Assembly (NCBI RefSeq): GCF_000283155.1 | Contig: NW_004454210.1 | Location: 1,227,262 to 1,291,261 of the forward strand | Source of the DNA: Ceratotherium simum simum | Lineage: Eukaryota > Chordata > Mammalia > Perissodactyla > Rhinocerotidae | Direction of reading: 5' to 3' | DNA length: 64,000 bases | In this document: positions 22,712 through 33,188 of the stretch, piece by piece | Layout of the letters: each line of letters starts with the position of its first letter | How positions within the stretch are numbered: position 1 is the stretch's first letter | Notes under the pieces: generated by a model | Databases searched by the model: none | Seen by the model: the letters and a program-made list of their open reading frames with translations, nothing else | Told to the model about the DNA's origin: nothing | Position numbers and translations under genes: made by a program

Positions 22712-23657
22712 ATGAAAAACTACAGTAACACTTCAGAGCAGAAGGAAAATGACAAGTCTCCAGAAACCAATCCTGAAGTCACAGAAATTTATAATCTAAG
22801 TGACAGAGAATTCAAAATAGTGGTCATGAAGAAACTCAATGAGTTACAGGAAAGCTCAGAAAGACAGTTTAGTGAGCTCAGGAATAAAATTAATGAGCAG
22901 AAGGAATATTTCACCAAAAAGATTGAAGGCTTAAAAAAAACTACAGAAATTCTAGATATGAAGATACAATTAATGAGATAAAAAATAATCTAGAAACCAT
23001 AAAAAAAAATAGAGCTGATGTTATCGAGGACAGAATTAGTGAATTAGAGGACAGGAATCTAGAAATGCTTTAGGCAGAGGAGGAGAGAGATCTAAGATTT
23101 TAAAAAATTAAAGAAATTCTTCGAGAAATATCCAACTCAGTTATAGGTATTCCAGAGGAAGAAAAGAGGGAGAAAGGAACAGAGAGCTTGTTTAAAAAGA
23201 GATAATAGCTGAGAACTTCCCAAACCTGGGGAAGGAACTGGACTTACAAGCGCATGAAGCCAACGGAACTCCTAATTACATCAGTGCAAAAAGACCTTTT
23301 CCAAGGCATAAAATAGTAAAACTGTTAAAAGTCAATGACAAAGAGAAATATTAAGGGCAGCAAGGCAGGAGAAAATAACCTACAAAGGAACTCCTGTCAG
23401 GCTTTCAGTGGATTTCTCAGCAGAAACCTTACAGGCTAGGAGAGAATGGAATGATATATTCAAAATACTGAAAGACAAAAACTTTCAGCCAAGAATACTC
23501 TATCCAGCGAAACTATCCTTCAGATATGATGGAGAAATAAAACTTTCCCAGATAAACAAAAGCTGAGGGAGTTCATCGCCACTAGATCTCCCTTACAAGA
23601 AGTGATGAAGGAAGCCCTCCTACCTGAAACAAAAAGGCAAAGGTTTACAAAGCTTTG
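22712..23657 (+). pseudogene. L1 ORF1 (RNA-binding protein), broken
   Basis: ORF1 makes the trimeric nucleic-acid-binding protein that coats L1 RNA. The start ATG at 22712 follows CAAGCACC. The first about 89 codons are open and polar, then a coiled-coil-like stretch (for example KKLNELQESSERQFSELRNK) leads to an in-frame TAA at 22979-22981 because of a small indel. In the shifted frame the coil continues but meets TAG at 23071-23073. The C-terminal RNA-binding part is recognisable around 23380-23560 (sense of a YKGTPVRLSVDF-like segment, here diverged). The expected end is TGA at 23655-23657, a usual length of about 315 codons. It cannot make a full protein. Confidence 0.8.
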
Positions 23658-24099
23658 AGCTAGGAGATAAATAGACAAACCAAATCAGAAAATTGCAGCT
23701 CTCTGTCAGAACAGGTTAGCAAAGACTTAAATATAACATAAAAGATAAAGGGAAGGAAAGCATCAAAAATAACTATAAACACTTCAATTTAGTCACAAAC
23801 TCACAACACAAAAAAGAATAATTTGTGACAACAATAACTCAGAAGGGTAAGAGGAATGGGATTGAACTTGCTTAGGGACTGGAGATAAGAGGACATCAGA
23901 AAATGGACTATCTCATCTATGAGATCTTTTATACAAACCTCATGGTAACCACCAAACAAAAAATCAGAGCAGAGCCACAAATCATAAATAAAGAGAAAAC
24001 TGAGAAAACTGTCACAGAAAACCACCAAACTGAAATGCAGCCAGATATACAATAGAAAAGAAACAATGGAAATATAGAACAACCAGAAAACAGATTAAA
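23658..24099 (+). other. L1 inter-ORF spacer
   Basis: A-rich spacer between ORF1 and ORF2. The minus-strand frames seen here (for example 23801-24082) are shadows of T-rich complement. Confidence 0.6.
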
Positions 24100-24142
24100 A
24101 TGGCAGTATTCAGCCCTCATATATCAATAATCACCCTAAATG

Positions 24143-24379
24143 TTTTTTTTTGCTGAGGAAGATTCACCCTGAGCTAACATCTGTTGCCCATCTTCCTCTT
24201 TTTGCTTGAGGAAGATTCACCCTGAGCTAACATCTGTGTCAGTCTTCCTCTATTTTGTATGTGGGTTGTCGCCACAGCATGGCCACTGATGAGTGGTGTA
24301 GGTCCACGCCAGGGAACTGAACCCTGGCTGTTGAAGCGGAATGTGCTGAAGTTAACCGCTAGGCCACAGGCCCGACCCC
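24143..24379 (-). mobile_element. Perissodactyl SINE with two tail units, inside L1 ORF2
   Basis: Two antisense copies of the GAGGAAGATTCACCCTGAGC tail unit, then body, ending in AGGCCCGACCCC. The 16-bp duplication (ATAATCACCCTAAATG ending 24142 against ATAATCACTCTAAAGG after 24380) marks the insertion site just after the ORF2 start. Confidence 0.9.
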
Positions 24380-24419
24380 AATAATCACTCTAAAGGTTAA
24401 TGGATTGAATTCTCCAATC

Positions 24420-24782
24420 AAAAGACACAGAGTGGGGGCCGGCCCCATGGCTTAGTGGTTAAGTGCGCACGCTCTGCTACTGGCAGCCCGGGTTCGGATC
24501 CTGGGTGGGCACCGATGCACTGCTTGTCTGGCCATGCTGAGGCGGCATCCCACATACAGCAACTAGAAGGATGTGCAGCTGTGACATACAACTATCTACT
24601 GGGGCTTTGGGGAGAAGAAGGGGGAAAAAAAAGGAGGATTGGCAATAGATGTTAGCTCAGGGCCGGTGTTCCTCAGCAAAAAGAGGAGGATTGGCATGGA
24701 TGTTAGCTCAGGGCTGATCTTCCTCACAAAAAAAAAAAACCACAAAAAACAAAAAACAAACAAGCAAAAAGACACAGAGTGG
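24420..24782 (+). repeat. 16-bp target duplication of the plus-strand SINE
   Basis: AAAAGACACAGAGTGG is at 24420-24435 and again at 24767-24782. It is an exact match, so this SINE is one of the younger ones in the window. Confidence 0.92.
24436..24766 (+). mobile_element. Perissodactyl SINE, composite form, plus strand
   Basis: At about 330 bp it is the longest copy. The tRNA-like head GGGGCCGGCCCCATGG is followed by TTAGTGGTTAAGTGC (A-box-like) and the B-box-like GGTTCGGATCC at about 24491-24501. Next come the middle section (CAACTAGAAGGATGTGCAG, GGGGCTTTGGGGAG), then two copies of a tail unit GAGGATTGGCA...GATGTTAGCTCAGGGC...CTTCCTCA, then an A-rich tail. It contains both the parts that elsewhere occur in separate forms. 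It is a retroposed pseudo-tRNA, not a tRNA gene. Confidence 0.92.
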
Positions 24783-27700
24783 CTAGATGGATTAAAAAAC
24801 GAGACCCAACAATATGCTGCCTCCAGGAAACACATCTCAACTCTAAAGAGAAACACAGGTTCAGAGTGAAGGGATGGAAGATGATGCTTCAAGCAAATGG
24901 CAAGCAAAAGAAAGCAGGTGTTGCCATACTTATATCAGACAAAGCAGACTTCAAAATAAAAAAGGCAGTGAGAGACAAGAGGGCCAGCATACAAGGATAA
25001 AAGGGACATTCCACCAAGAGAACATAACACTTATGAATATATATGCACCTAACTCTGGAGCACCAAAGTATATAAAGCAACTATTAACAGACCTAAAGAG
25101 AGAAATTAACAGCAACACAATAATAGTAGGGGACCTTAGCACCCCACTTACATCATTGGGTAGATCATCCAGACAGAAAGTCAACCAGGAAATAGTGGAC
25201 TTAAATGAAAAACTAGAACAGATGGACTTAATAGTTATATATAGAATATTCCATCCCCAAACAGCAGAATACACATGCTTCTCAAGTGCACATGGAACAT
25301 TCTCAAGATAGACCATATATTGGGAAACAAGGCAAGCCTCAGCAAACTTAGGAAGACTGACATCATATCAAGCATCCCTTCTGACCACAGAGCTATGAAA
25401 CTAAAAATCAACTATGAGAAAAAAGCTGGGAAAGTCACAAATTTGTGGAGACTAAACTGCATGCTACTGAACAACCATTGGATCAATAAAGAAATCAAAG
25501 GAGAAGTCAGAAAATACCTAGAGACATAAGAAAGTGAAAATATAACATACCAGCTCTTCTGGGATGCAGCAAAAGTGGTTCTAAGAGGGAAATTTATAGC
25601 AATACTCCAAGCAGTACTCCAATACAGGCCCACCTCAACAAACAAGAAAAATCTCAAATAAGTAATCTTAAACTACACCTAACAGAACTAGAAAAAGAAG
25701 AACAAACAAAGCCCAAAGTCAGTAGAAGGAGGGAAATAATAAAAATTAGAGCAGCAATAAATGAAATAGAGATTAAAAAAACAGTAGAAAGGATCAATGA
25801 AACTAAGAGCTGCTTCTTTGAGAAGATAAACAAAATCGACAAACCCTTTGCCAGACTCACTAATTAAAAAAAGAGAGAAGGCTCACATAAGTAAAATTAA
25901 AAATGAAAGAGGAGAAATTACAATGCATACCACAGAAATACAAAGGATTATAAGAGAATACTATGAAAAACTAAATGCCAACAAGTTGGATAACCTAGAA
26001 GAAATGGATAAATTCTTAGACTCATACAACCTCCCAAATTTGAGTCAAGAAGAAATAGAGAATCTGAATAGACCAATCACAAGTAAAAAGATTGAAACAG
26101 TAATCAAACTTCCCAAAAAATAAAAGTCCAGGACCAGATGGCTTCTCTGGAGAATTCTACCAAACATTCAAAGAAGATTTAATACATATCCTTCTCAAAC
26201 TATTCCAAAAAATTGAAGAAGATGGAATGCTTCCTAACTCATTCTGTGAGGCCAGCATCACCCTGATGCCAAAACTGGACAAGGACAACACAAAGAAGGA
26301 GAATTACAGGCCAATATCGCTGATAAACATAGATGCAAAAATCCTCAACAAAATATTGGCAAATCAAATACAGCAATACATTAAAAGGATCATACACCAT
26401 GATCAAGTGGGATTTACACCAGGGATGCAGGGATGGTTCAACATCTGCAAATTAATCAATGTGATACACCACATTAACAAAATGAGGAATAAAAATCACC
26501 CAATCATCTCAATAGATGCAGAGAAAGCATTTGACAAGGTCCAACATCTGTTTATGATAAAAACTCTCAATAAAATGGGTATATAAGGAAAGTACCTCAA
26601 CGTAGTAAAGGCCATATATGACAAACCCACAGCCAACATCATACTTAATGGTGAAAAACTGAAAGCCTTCCCTCTGAGAACAGGAACAAGACAAGGGTGC
26701 CCACTCTCTGCCACTCCTATTCAACGTAGTTCTGGAGGTTTTGGCCAGAGCAATTAGGAAAGAAAAAGAAATAAAAGGCATCCAAATTGGAAAGGAAGAA
26801 GTGAAAACTCTTGCTGTTTGTGGATGACATGATTCCGTATATAGAAAACCCTAAAGAATCCATCAGAAAACTATTAGAAATAATCAACAGGGAAGTTGCA
26901 GGGTGTAAAATCAACTTACAAAAATTAGTTGCATTTCTATACACTGATAATGAACTAACAGAAAGAGAAGTTAAGAATACAATCCCATTTACAATTGCAA
27001 CAAAAAGAATAAAATATCTAGGAATAAATTTAACCAAGTAAGTGAAAGACCTACACACTGAAAACTATAAGACATTATTGGAAGAAATTGAAGAAGATAT
27101 AAAGAAATGCAAATATATTCTGTGCTCATGGATTGGAAGAATAAACATAGTTAAAATGTCCATATTATCTAAAACAATCTACAGATTCAGTGCAATCCTA
27201 ATCAGAATCCCAATGACATTCTTCACAGAAATAGAACAAAGAGTGCTAAAATTTATGTGGAACAACAAAAGACCCTGAATAGCCAAAGCAATCCTGAGAA
27301 AAAATAACAAAGCTGGAGGCGTCACAATCCCTGACTTCAAAATATACTACAAAGCTATGGTAATCAAAACAGCATTTTACTGGCACAAAAACAGATATGC
27401 AGATCAATGGAACAGAATTGAAAGCCCGGAAATAAAACCACAGTTCCACGGACAGCTCATCTTCAACAAAGGAGCCAAGAAGATACAATGGAGAAAGGAA
27501 AGTCTCTTCAATAAATGGTGTTGGGAAAACTGGGCAGCCACATGCAAAAGAATGAAAGTAGACCATTGTCTTGTGCCATACACAAAAATTAACTCAAAAT
27601 GGATTAAAGACTTGACGGTAAGACCTCAAACCATAAAACTCCTAGAAGAAAATATAGGCAATACACTCTTTGACATCGATTTTAGCAGCATCGTTTCGAA

Positions 27701-28529
27701 TACCATGTATGCTCAGGCAAGGGAAACAAAAGAAAAAATAATCAAATGGGACTACACCAGACTAAAGAGCTTCTGCAAGGCAAAGGAAACCATGAAGAAA
27801 ACGAAAAGACAAACTACCACCTGGGAGAAAAAACTTGCAAATCATATATCTGACAAGGGAGATATCTCCAAAATGTATAAAGAACTCGTACAACTCAACA
27901 ACAAAAAAACCAAACAACCTGATCAAAAAATGGGCAAAGGATATGAACAGACATTTTTCTAAAGAATATATACAGATGGCCACAGGCACAGGAAAGGATG
28001 TTCAACATCGCTAGTTATTAGGGAAATGCAAATCAAAACTACAATGAGATATTACCTTATGCCTGTCAGAATTGGTATAATTACCAAGACAAAAAATAAC
28101 AAATGTTGGAGAGGATGTGGAGAAAAGGGAACCGTCATACACTGCCGGTAGGAGTGCAAAGTGGTGCAGCCGCTATGGAAAACGGTATGGAAATTTCTCA
28201 AAAAATTAAAAATAGAAATATATGATCCAGCTATCCCACTACTGGGTATTTATCTAAAGAACATGAAATCAACAATTCAAAGAAATTTATGCACCCCTAT
28301 GTTCATTGCAGCACTATTCACAATGGCCAAGACCTGGAAGCAACCCAAGTGCCCATCAACTGATGAATGGATAAAGAAGATGTGGTATATGTATACAATG
28401 GAATACTACTCAGCCATAAAAAAAGACAAAATCGTCCCATTTGCAACAACATGGATGGACCCTGAGGGTATTATGTTAAGCGAAATAAGCCAGACAAACA
28501 CTATGATTTCACTTATATGTGGAAGATAA

Positions 28530-28750
28530 ACTCATGGATAAAGAGAACAGATTAGTGGTTACCAGAGGAGAAGGGGGTTGGGGAGAGTGAGTGAAAGGGG
28601 TAAAGAGGCACATATGTATGGTGATGGATAAAAATTAGACTATTGGTGGTGAGCATGATATAGTCTATACAGAAACTGCTATATAATAATGTACACCTGA
28701 AATTACACAATGTTATAAACCAATATGACTTCAATAAAGTAATTGGAAAA
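28530..28750 (+). other. L1 3' UTR and poly(A)
   Basis: Contains GTGGTTACCAGAGGAG, GTACACCTGAAATTACACAATG and TTATAAACCAATATG before a pure A-run. The same phrases occur in the 19.3 kb copy and, in antisense, at the right edge of the window. Confidence 0.85.
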
Positions 28751-28761
28751 AAAAAAAGGTT

Positions 28762-29135
28762 TGACAAGAGGGCTTTGGGAGCTGATGAGAGGCATACCTT
28801 TGGAGACTTGGAGTGCTTCTGGAGAAGGTGACATTTGAACTGAATCTCGAGAGATGGCTAGGATTTGGATTTGTAGAGAAACGAGAGATGGGCATTCCAG
28901 TAGGTAGAAACAATAAGTGACCAAGAAAATAAACCTTGTGGTATGCATTAGGATTTTCCACCCAATATTTCTCTTTGTTCTCCCAGGCACATATTATGAT
29001 TGCGTGTCCTTGCCCCTTGAAAGTTAGATATTGCCATGTGAGTTGCTTTGACCAATGATAATGTGAATTGAAGTGATATGAGTCACTTAAGGTTTAAGAG
29101 TCTATGCATTCACATTGCTTTCTTTTCCTCTTACA
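28762..29135. other. Remainder of the repeat that the big L1 entered, then non-repetitive
   Basis: GGAGAAGGTGACATTTGAAC and GAATCTCGAGAGATGGCTAGG continue the unassigned old repeat that is also seen before the L1 at about 21760-21867. No gene. Confidence 0.4.
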
Positions 29136-29139
29136 GTGA

Positions 29140-29360
29140 CCTGAGTGCTCTGGCATGTGGGGCAAATATGGTCTGCTGCCTGTATTTGTAAATGAAAGTT
29201 TTACTGGGACATAGCCGTACTCATTTCTTTATGTATTATCTATGGCTGCTTTTGCACTACAACAGCAAAGTTGAAGAGTCGTGACAGAGACCATATGCTC
29301 CACAAAGCTGAAAACATTTAGTATCTGGCTATTTACGGAAAAATCTGGCTGAAAACTGCC
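29140..29360 (+). repeat. Old DNA-transposon-like repeat, family not assigned
   Basis: The order AAATGAAAGTTTTACTGGGAC, TATCTATGGCTGCTTTTGCAC, TACAACAGCAAAGTTGAAGAG, GACAGAGACCATATG and CTGGCTATTTACGG belongs to a repeat common in mammals. I cannot give the family name with confidence. Confidence 0.5.
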
Positions 29361-30106
29361 CTAGATGTTGGCTGCTTTTTAGAGTGAGGACGTTGTAGAG
29401 TAGAGCCTCCTGTTGACCCACAAAGGGCATATACCATCCGCAAGAGTAAATCTTGGTTGTTTTAAGCCAGTGATATTTTGAGGTTGTTTGTTACAGTAGC
29501 ATAATCTGGCCCTTCCTGACAGTCAGGCTGTTTATAGGATAAAAAAAATTCACTTTGCTTGGAGAGGAGTAAACCTTACGGAGAGGAGTAGCGTGAAGAA
29601 AAGATGGATAGGAATGTTAGGGTAATATTGTGCAAGTACTAGACTGTTCGGCTCAGGTGTTTAGATTTTATTTAGAATCCTCAATGTGGAATCAGGATTT
29701 GGGATTTTTTTCAAGGCACAGAAGAAGAGTAAGGCGAAAGCTACATGATGAAAAGATTAATCTGTCAATAGTTATAGAAGCGCTGGGAGAAGTAATTGAA
29801 TTAGGAATTTGATCTCTGTAAAACAAAGCAAAAAACCCCTGAAAACCTGACTGACAGTGATTTAAATGGAGTTTTTTTTTTTTAATTTAACAGTTTGCAA
29901 TGACTTACTTTCTTGTCCTGTTTAATGCTGAATAGCAACCTCAGGTTTTCTGTAATTTGAGCTATTACACAGGTGAGGAAACATCATTGTAAAGGGAGTT
30001 GTGATATCTGAGGGCCTGTTTTTTCCTTCCTTTATTTCCCCTTTTTTAGATAAAGCAAACATATCAAATACTGCCATCAACTCAATGAAATTTGGTGTCA
30101 GATAGC
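29361..30106. other. Non-repetitive sequence, nothing identified
   Basis: A 60-codon frame at 29630-29812 shows no domain. A T-run is at 29873-29885. Confidence 0.4.
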
Positions 30107-30121
30107 CTAAGGTAGTATTTT

Positions 30122-30420
30122 TGTGTGTGTGTGAGAGGAAGGTCAGCCCTGAGCTAACATCAGTGCTAATCCTCCTCTTTTTGCTGAGGAAGACTGGCTC
30201 TGAGCTATTGCCTATTGCCAATCCTCCTCCTTTTTCTGCCCCCCCCCAAACCCCCAGTAGATAGTTGTACGTCATAGTTGCACATCCTTCTAGTTGCTGT
30301 ATGTGGGACGCGGCCTCAGCATGGCCGGAGAAGCGGTGCGTCGGTGCATGCCCGGGCTCTGAACCCGGGCCGCCAGTAGCGGAGCGCGCACACTTAACCC
30401 CTAAGCCATGGGGCCGGCCC
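30122..30420 (-). mobile_element. Perissodactyl SINE, composite form
   Basis: The 15-bp duplication CTAAGGTAGTATTTT at 30107-30121 recurs across 30420-30434. The element has two tail units plus the middle section (GTAGATAGTTGTACGTCATA) and a CpG-rich body (GGACGCGGCC, GCGGTGCGTCGGTGC), ending in GGGGCCGGCCC. The CpG content suggests a younger copy. Confidence 0.92.
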
Positions 30421-30434
30421 TAAGGTAGTATTTT

Positions 30435-31004
30435 AAAGTGAAAAACAGTCACTTTAGAGTTAGGTTTTACTCCATCTCCTGTTACTTAATCTGCTGTGTA
30501 TCTGCTAAAGGAAGCCTTGGACAGCTTGCCAGTTACATGAATGCAGCTGACAGTATACAGCAACTCCTCAGGGTTAAGATATAATATTTTAGGGGACTGA
30601 ATCCTTCAGGGTTCCTAAAGCAGTTTCATCTTGCATGTGCTTCTGAAGTTACGTAGAAGAAAAAAATAGAACAATAACAACAAAAAGTGCTGCAGAAAAC
30701 CCCTGTAAATCAGTATTGGAAGAACTTGTTCTTCTAATCCTGTTTTGCTCTAGTGAAAGAAATAATTTAAAATTTTCACTTGTTTTGATTTTATTGGTAT
30801 AGGGGCGTTTGGGAATTTGGAAAATACAGTTTATTGCAGGCATGTTTTTGTTGTTTATTAAGGTATTAATTATTCTTTTTCTCTTGGAATTTATATTTTA
30901 ATAATACAACATGTTACATATAGGCCATTTTTTAAAAAAGAAATAAACAGGATAGAAATAATTTTTTCCTTTTTTCTGATTATGAAAATAATACATGTTT
31001 ATGT
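30435..31004. other. Non-repetitive AT-rich sequence
   Basis: No gene or clear repeat. Confidence 0.4.
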
Positions 31005-31165
31005 TAGTTGGGACTGGTTGCAAGTGACAGAAACTCAATGTGAATTAACTTAAGAAAAACAGTTTAATTTATTAGCTTACTATGACAAGCACCTGAAGAC
31101 ATAAGGTGAAGCTGGTGTTAGGTAAAACTGCAACATAGGACTCTTGTGGTTACCTCTTGGTAATG
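31005..31165 (+). repeat. Old repeat piece related to that at 60505
   Basis: GGTTGCAAGTGACAGAAACTC and AAACAGTTTAATTTATTAGC match in order a repeat that is common in mammals and recurs at 60505-60960. Family not assigned. Confidence 0.45.
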
Positions 31166-31171
31166 TGTTTT

Positions 31172-31397
31172 CTTTTTCTTTTTTTTGATGAGGAAGATCA
31201 GCCTTGAGCTAACATCCGTTGCCAATCTTCCTCTTTTTTGCTGAGGAAGATTAGCCCTGAGGTAACATCTGTGCCCATCTTCCTCTATTTTGTATGTGGC
31301 ACGCTGCCACAGCATGGCTTGATGATCAGAACCTGTGAACCCCGGGCTGCTGAAGCAGAGCACGCGAACTTAACCACTATGCCACTGGGCCGGCCCC
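31172..31397 (-). mobile_element. Perissodactyl SINE with two tail units
   Basis: Two antisense tail units (GAGGAAGATCAGCCTTGAGC and GAGGAAGATTAGCCCTGAGG), then body and head GGGCCGGCCCC. TGTGTTTT on both sides (ending 31171 and starting 31398) is the likely target duplication. The middle section is absent. Confidence 0.88.
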
Positions 31398-31429
31398 TGT
31401 GTTTTACATTTTTGACAAATGTTTTCTAC

Positions 31430-31510
31430 ATGGTTGAAAAATACACAAATGTACACAAATATGCATATACATGTATGTATACACAAATGTATATATACAT
31501 TTTTTTATAG
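31430..31510. repeat. Degenerate AC/AT microsatellite
   Basis: Repeated ACACAAATGTA and TATACAT units. Length about 80 bp. Confidence 0.6.
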
Positions 31511-31539
31511 ACAGAAATAGATGAGTATGGGATTCTTTG

Positions 31540-31750
31540 TCAGTAAACTTACACCTTAATCTTGGCTCTGTGACTTGGCAAGTAATTTATCTAATCTGTG
31601 ACTCAGTTTATTTGTATGTAAAATGAAGATAATAGTATTAGCCTCTATCATGGGGTGGTTTTGAGGTTAAGCAAGATAATACATGAGAAGTATTTAGAAG
31701 TCTTTTATAAATAGTAAACGTGACATAAATGCTAATTATTATAAATACTG
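31540..31750 (+). mobile_element. MIR SINE
   Basis: GGCTCTGTGACTTGGCAAG, ATCTGTGACTCAGTTTA, TTGTATGTAAAATGAAGATA and TTTTGAGGTTAAGCAAG follow the MIR order. Confidence 0.78.
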
Positions 31751-32379
31751 CAGTGTTTATATTATACTATTTATGTACATATGCACTGCGTATATTTATA
31801 TTGTGTTAATATGTGGAATAGGTGCACATGAATTTTTTCACTAATCTGTTTTCTGTATTATATTTTTGAACTTTACCACTTTTTAGAAAACTCTCAAAGT
31901 AAACTTTGGAATTCATCAGTGAGTTTAATTTTCTTCTGAAACATGTCAATTTGGGAAAAATGTTGAGTATAATAGTCTTTAACCGAAAGATGTGATGTTT
32001 TCAGAAGGAATGGGAGATCACTGATGGCAAATCTTAGTCATGATGTACAGTTCTTGGCTTGAAGGTGTTGGTTAATGAGATTAGTATATCCTTTTCCTGA
32101 ATTGGAAAGATGACTTTTTGGCATAAGCAGGCTCAAGATCAACCAGGGACTCTCCATCAGTATATAAAATGACAGTTTTTTGTTACTAGTATAAAGCATG
32201 TTCCTACCTCTTAAGGCACTAAAGAGTTCATTCTATTTCTGTTGTAGACAGTACATTATTCTAGAAAGAGCAGTCTGCAGACTAGGGTTTGAGTACTAGT
32301 TTTCTGAACCTCTAAAATAGAGATGACAATGATACTGCTATTATGCTGTTTATCTTTCATAGTTATCATGTCGTCTTGA
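31751..32379. other. Non-repetitive AT-rich sequence
   Basis: Nothing identified; the 67-codon minus frame at 32256-32459 overlaps the following L1 and is not a gene. Confidence 0.4.
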
Positions 32380-33134
32380 TGGATTTGCCATTTTATCATT
32401 ATATAATGTCTTTCTTTTTCTTTTGTAACTATTTTTGTCTTCAAGTTTATTTTGTCCAATTTTAACTTTCTTTTGGTTTATCCAGCTAATCTTTTAGTTA
32501 CTGTTTGCATAGATTATCTTTTCCATCCTTTTGTTTTCAACCTATTTGTGTCTTTGACTCTAAAGTGAATCTCTTATAGAAAGCTTATTGTTTGATAGTT
32601 GGATCATTTTTGTCTAAACCATTCTATAAATCTCTGCATTTTAATTAGAGAGTTTAGTCTAGTTTCACTCATTGTAACTATTGATAAGGATTTACTTTTG
32701 CCATTTTGCTGTTTGTTTTATGTTCCTTATATCTTTTTTCTTCTTCCAGTTTCTCCATTATTTTCTTTTTTTGTGTTAGATAGGTGTTTTCTAGTGTAAC
32801 ATTTTGATTCCCTTCTCTTTTCTTTTACTATATATTTTAAACTTACTTTCTTAGTGGTTGTCCTGGGGATTACAATTAACATCTTAATTTATGACAATAT
32901 GGACTTTTATATTTACTTATGTGGTTAAACTTTACTGGTGTTCTTTATTTCCTTGTGTGGATTTGAATTACTGTCTTTTCATTTCAGCCTGAAGGACTCT
33001 CTTTAGTGTTTCTTGTAGGGCAGGTTTACTAGCGACAAATTCTTTCAGTTTTTATTTGTCCGGGAGTGTCTTAATTTCTCCTTCATCGTGAAGCATAGTT
33101 TTGCCAGATAATAAATTCTTGGTTATCAGTTTTT
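32380..33134 (-). mobile_element. Old antisense L1, left part (split by SBSPON retrocopy)
   Basis: Antisense start of ORF2 and the inter-ORF spacer: TTTATCATTATATAATGTC, TTTGTCCAATTTTAAC, CCATCCTTTTGTTTTCAACC and CTTGTAGGGCAGGTTTACTAG, the last close to the end of ORF1. It continues directly at 35816 after the insertion. Confidence 0.8.
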
Positions 33135-33148
33135 TCTTTCAGCACTTT
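33135..33148. repeat. Left target-site duplication of the SBSPON retrocopy
   Basis: TCTTTCAGCACTTT. It pairs with TCTTTTAGCACTTT at 35802-35815 (13 of 14 identical). The L1 reading continues correctly if one copy is removed. Confidence 0.88.
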
Positions 33149-33162
33149 TTTTTTTCTTTTTG
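33149..33162 (-). other. Poly(A) tail of the retrocopy
   Basis: T-rich on the plus strand (with one C), so A-rich on the messenger strand. It begins about 20 bases past the AATAAA signal, the expected distance. Confidence 0.85.
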
Positions 33163-33182
33163 AACCATAAATATATCATAGC

Positions 33183-33188
33183 TTTATT
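33183..33188 (-). promoter_or_regulatory. AATAAA polyadenylation signal
   Basis: TTTATT on the plus strand reads AATAAA on the minus strand, just upstream of the retrocopy's A-tail. Confidence 0.85.

Larger units (their letters stand above)
24100..28529 (+). pseudogene. L1 ORF2 (endonuclease and reverse transcriptase), broken
   Basis: ORF2 nicks target DNA and reverse-transcribes L1 RNA. The start ATGGCAGTATTCAGCCC is at about 24100. The endonuclease domain (to about 25530) is split by two SINEs at 24143-24379 and 24436-24766 and by frameshifts. The reverse-transcriptase domain is recognisable at 26227-26586 from [32 protein letters not shown] and [11 protein letters not shown]. It then stops at TAA 26584-26586. 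The catalytic box further on reads LLFVDD at 26811-26828, where L1s usually have FADD. A long open piece covers 27357-27962. The C-terminal cysteine motif has a TAG inside it (28147 region), and the natural end is TAA-like at 28527-28529. At least six lesions; not functional. Confidence 0.88.
21879..28750 (+). mobile_element. Near full-length L1, broken, with two SINEs inside
   Basis: The element runs from a 5' UTR that begins AGGGAGTGACGTCAGCATTA to a 3' A-run at about 28747-28757. The parts in order are a GC-rich 5' UTR (to 22711), ORF1 (22712-23657), spacer, ORF2 (about 24100-28529), and 3' UTR (28530-28746). The likely target duplication is AAGAAAAGGTT at 21868-21878 against AAAAAAAGGTT at 28751-28761. 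Without the two SINEs it would be about 6.3 kb, a normal full L1. Both ORFs carry stops and frameshifts, so it is dead. Sequence closeness to the 19.3 kb copy suggests a perissodactyl-lineage L1. Confidence 0.9.

Noticed and set aside
22118..22728. Frames of 87-168 codons on both strands at 22.1-22.7 kb
   Set aside because: They lie in the GC-rich L1 5' UTR monomers. No known protein similarity, and the same sequence is explained as an L1 promoter region.
24455..24505. tRNA gene suggested by A-box and B-box motifs in the plus-strand SINE
   Set aside because: The sequence is a SINE head with target duplication, tail and no cloverleaf that I can complete. Not a functional tRNA gene.
27246..27566. 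106-codon minus-strand frame in L1 ORF2 and similar shadows
   Set aside because: Opposite strand of the plus-strand ORF2 remnant, no independent support.
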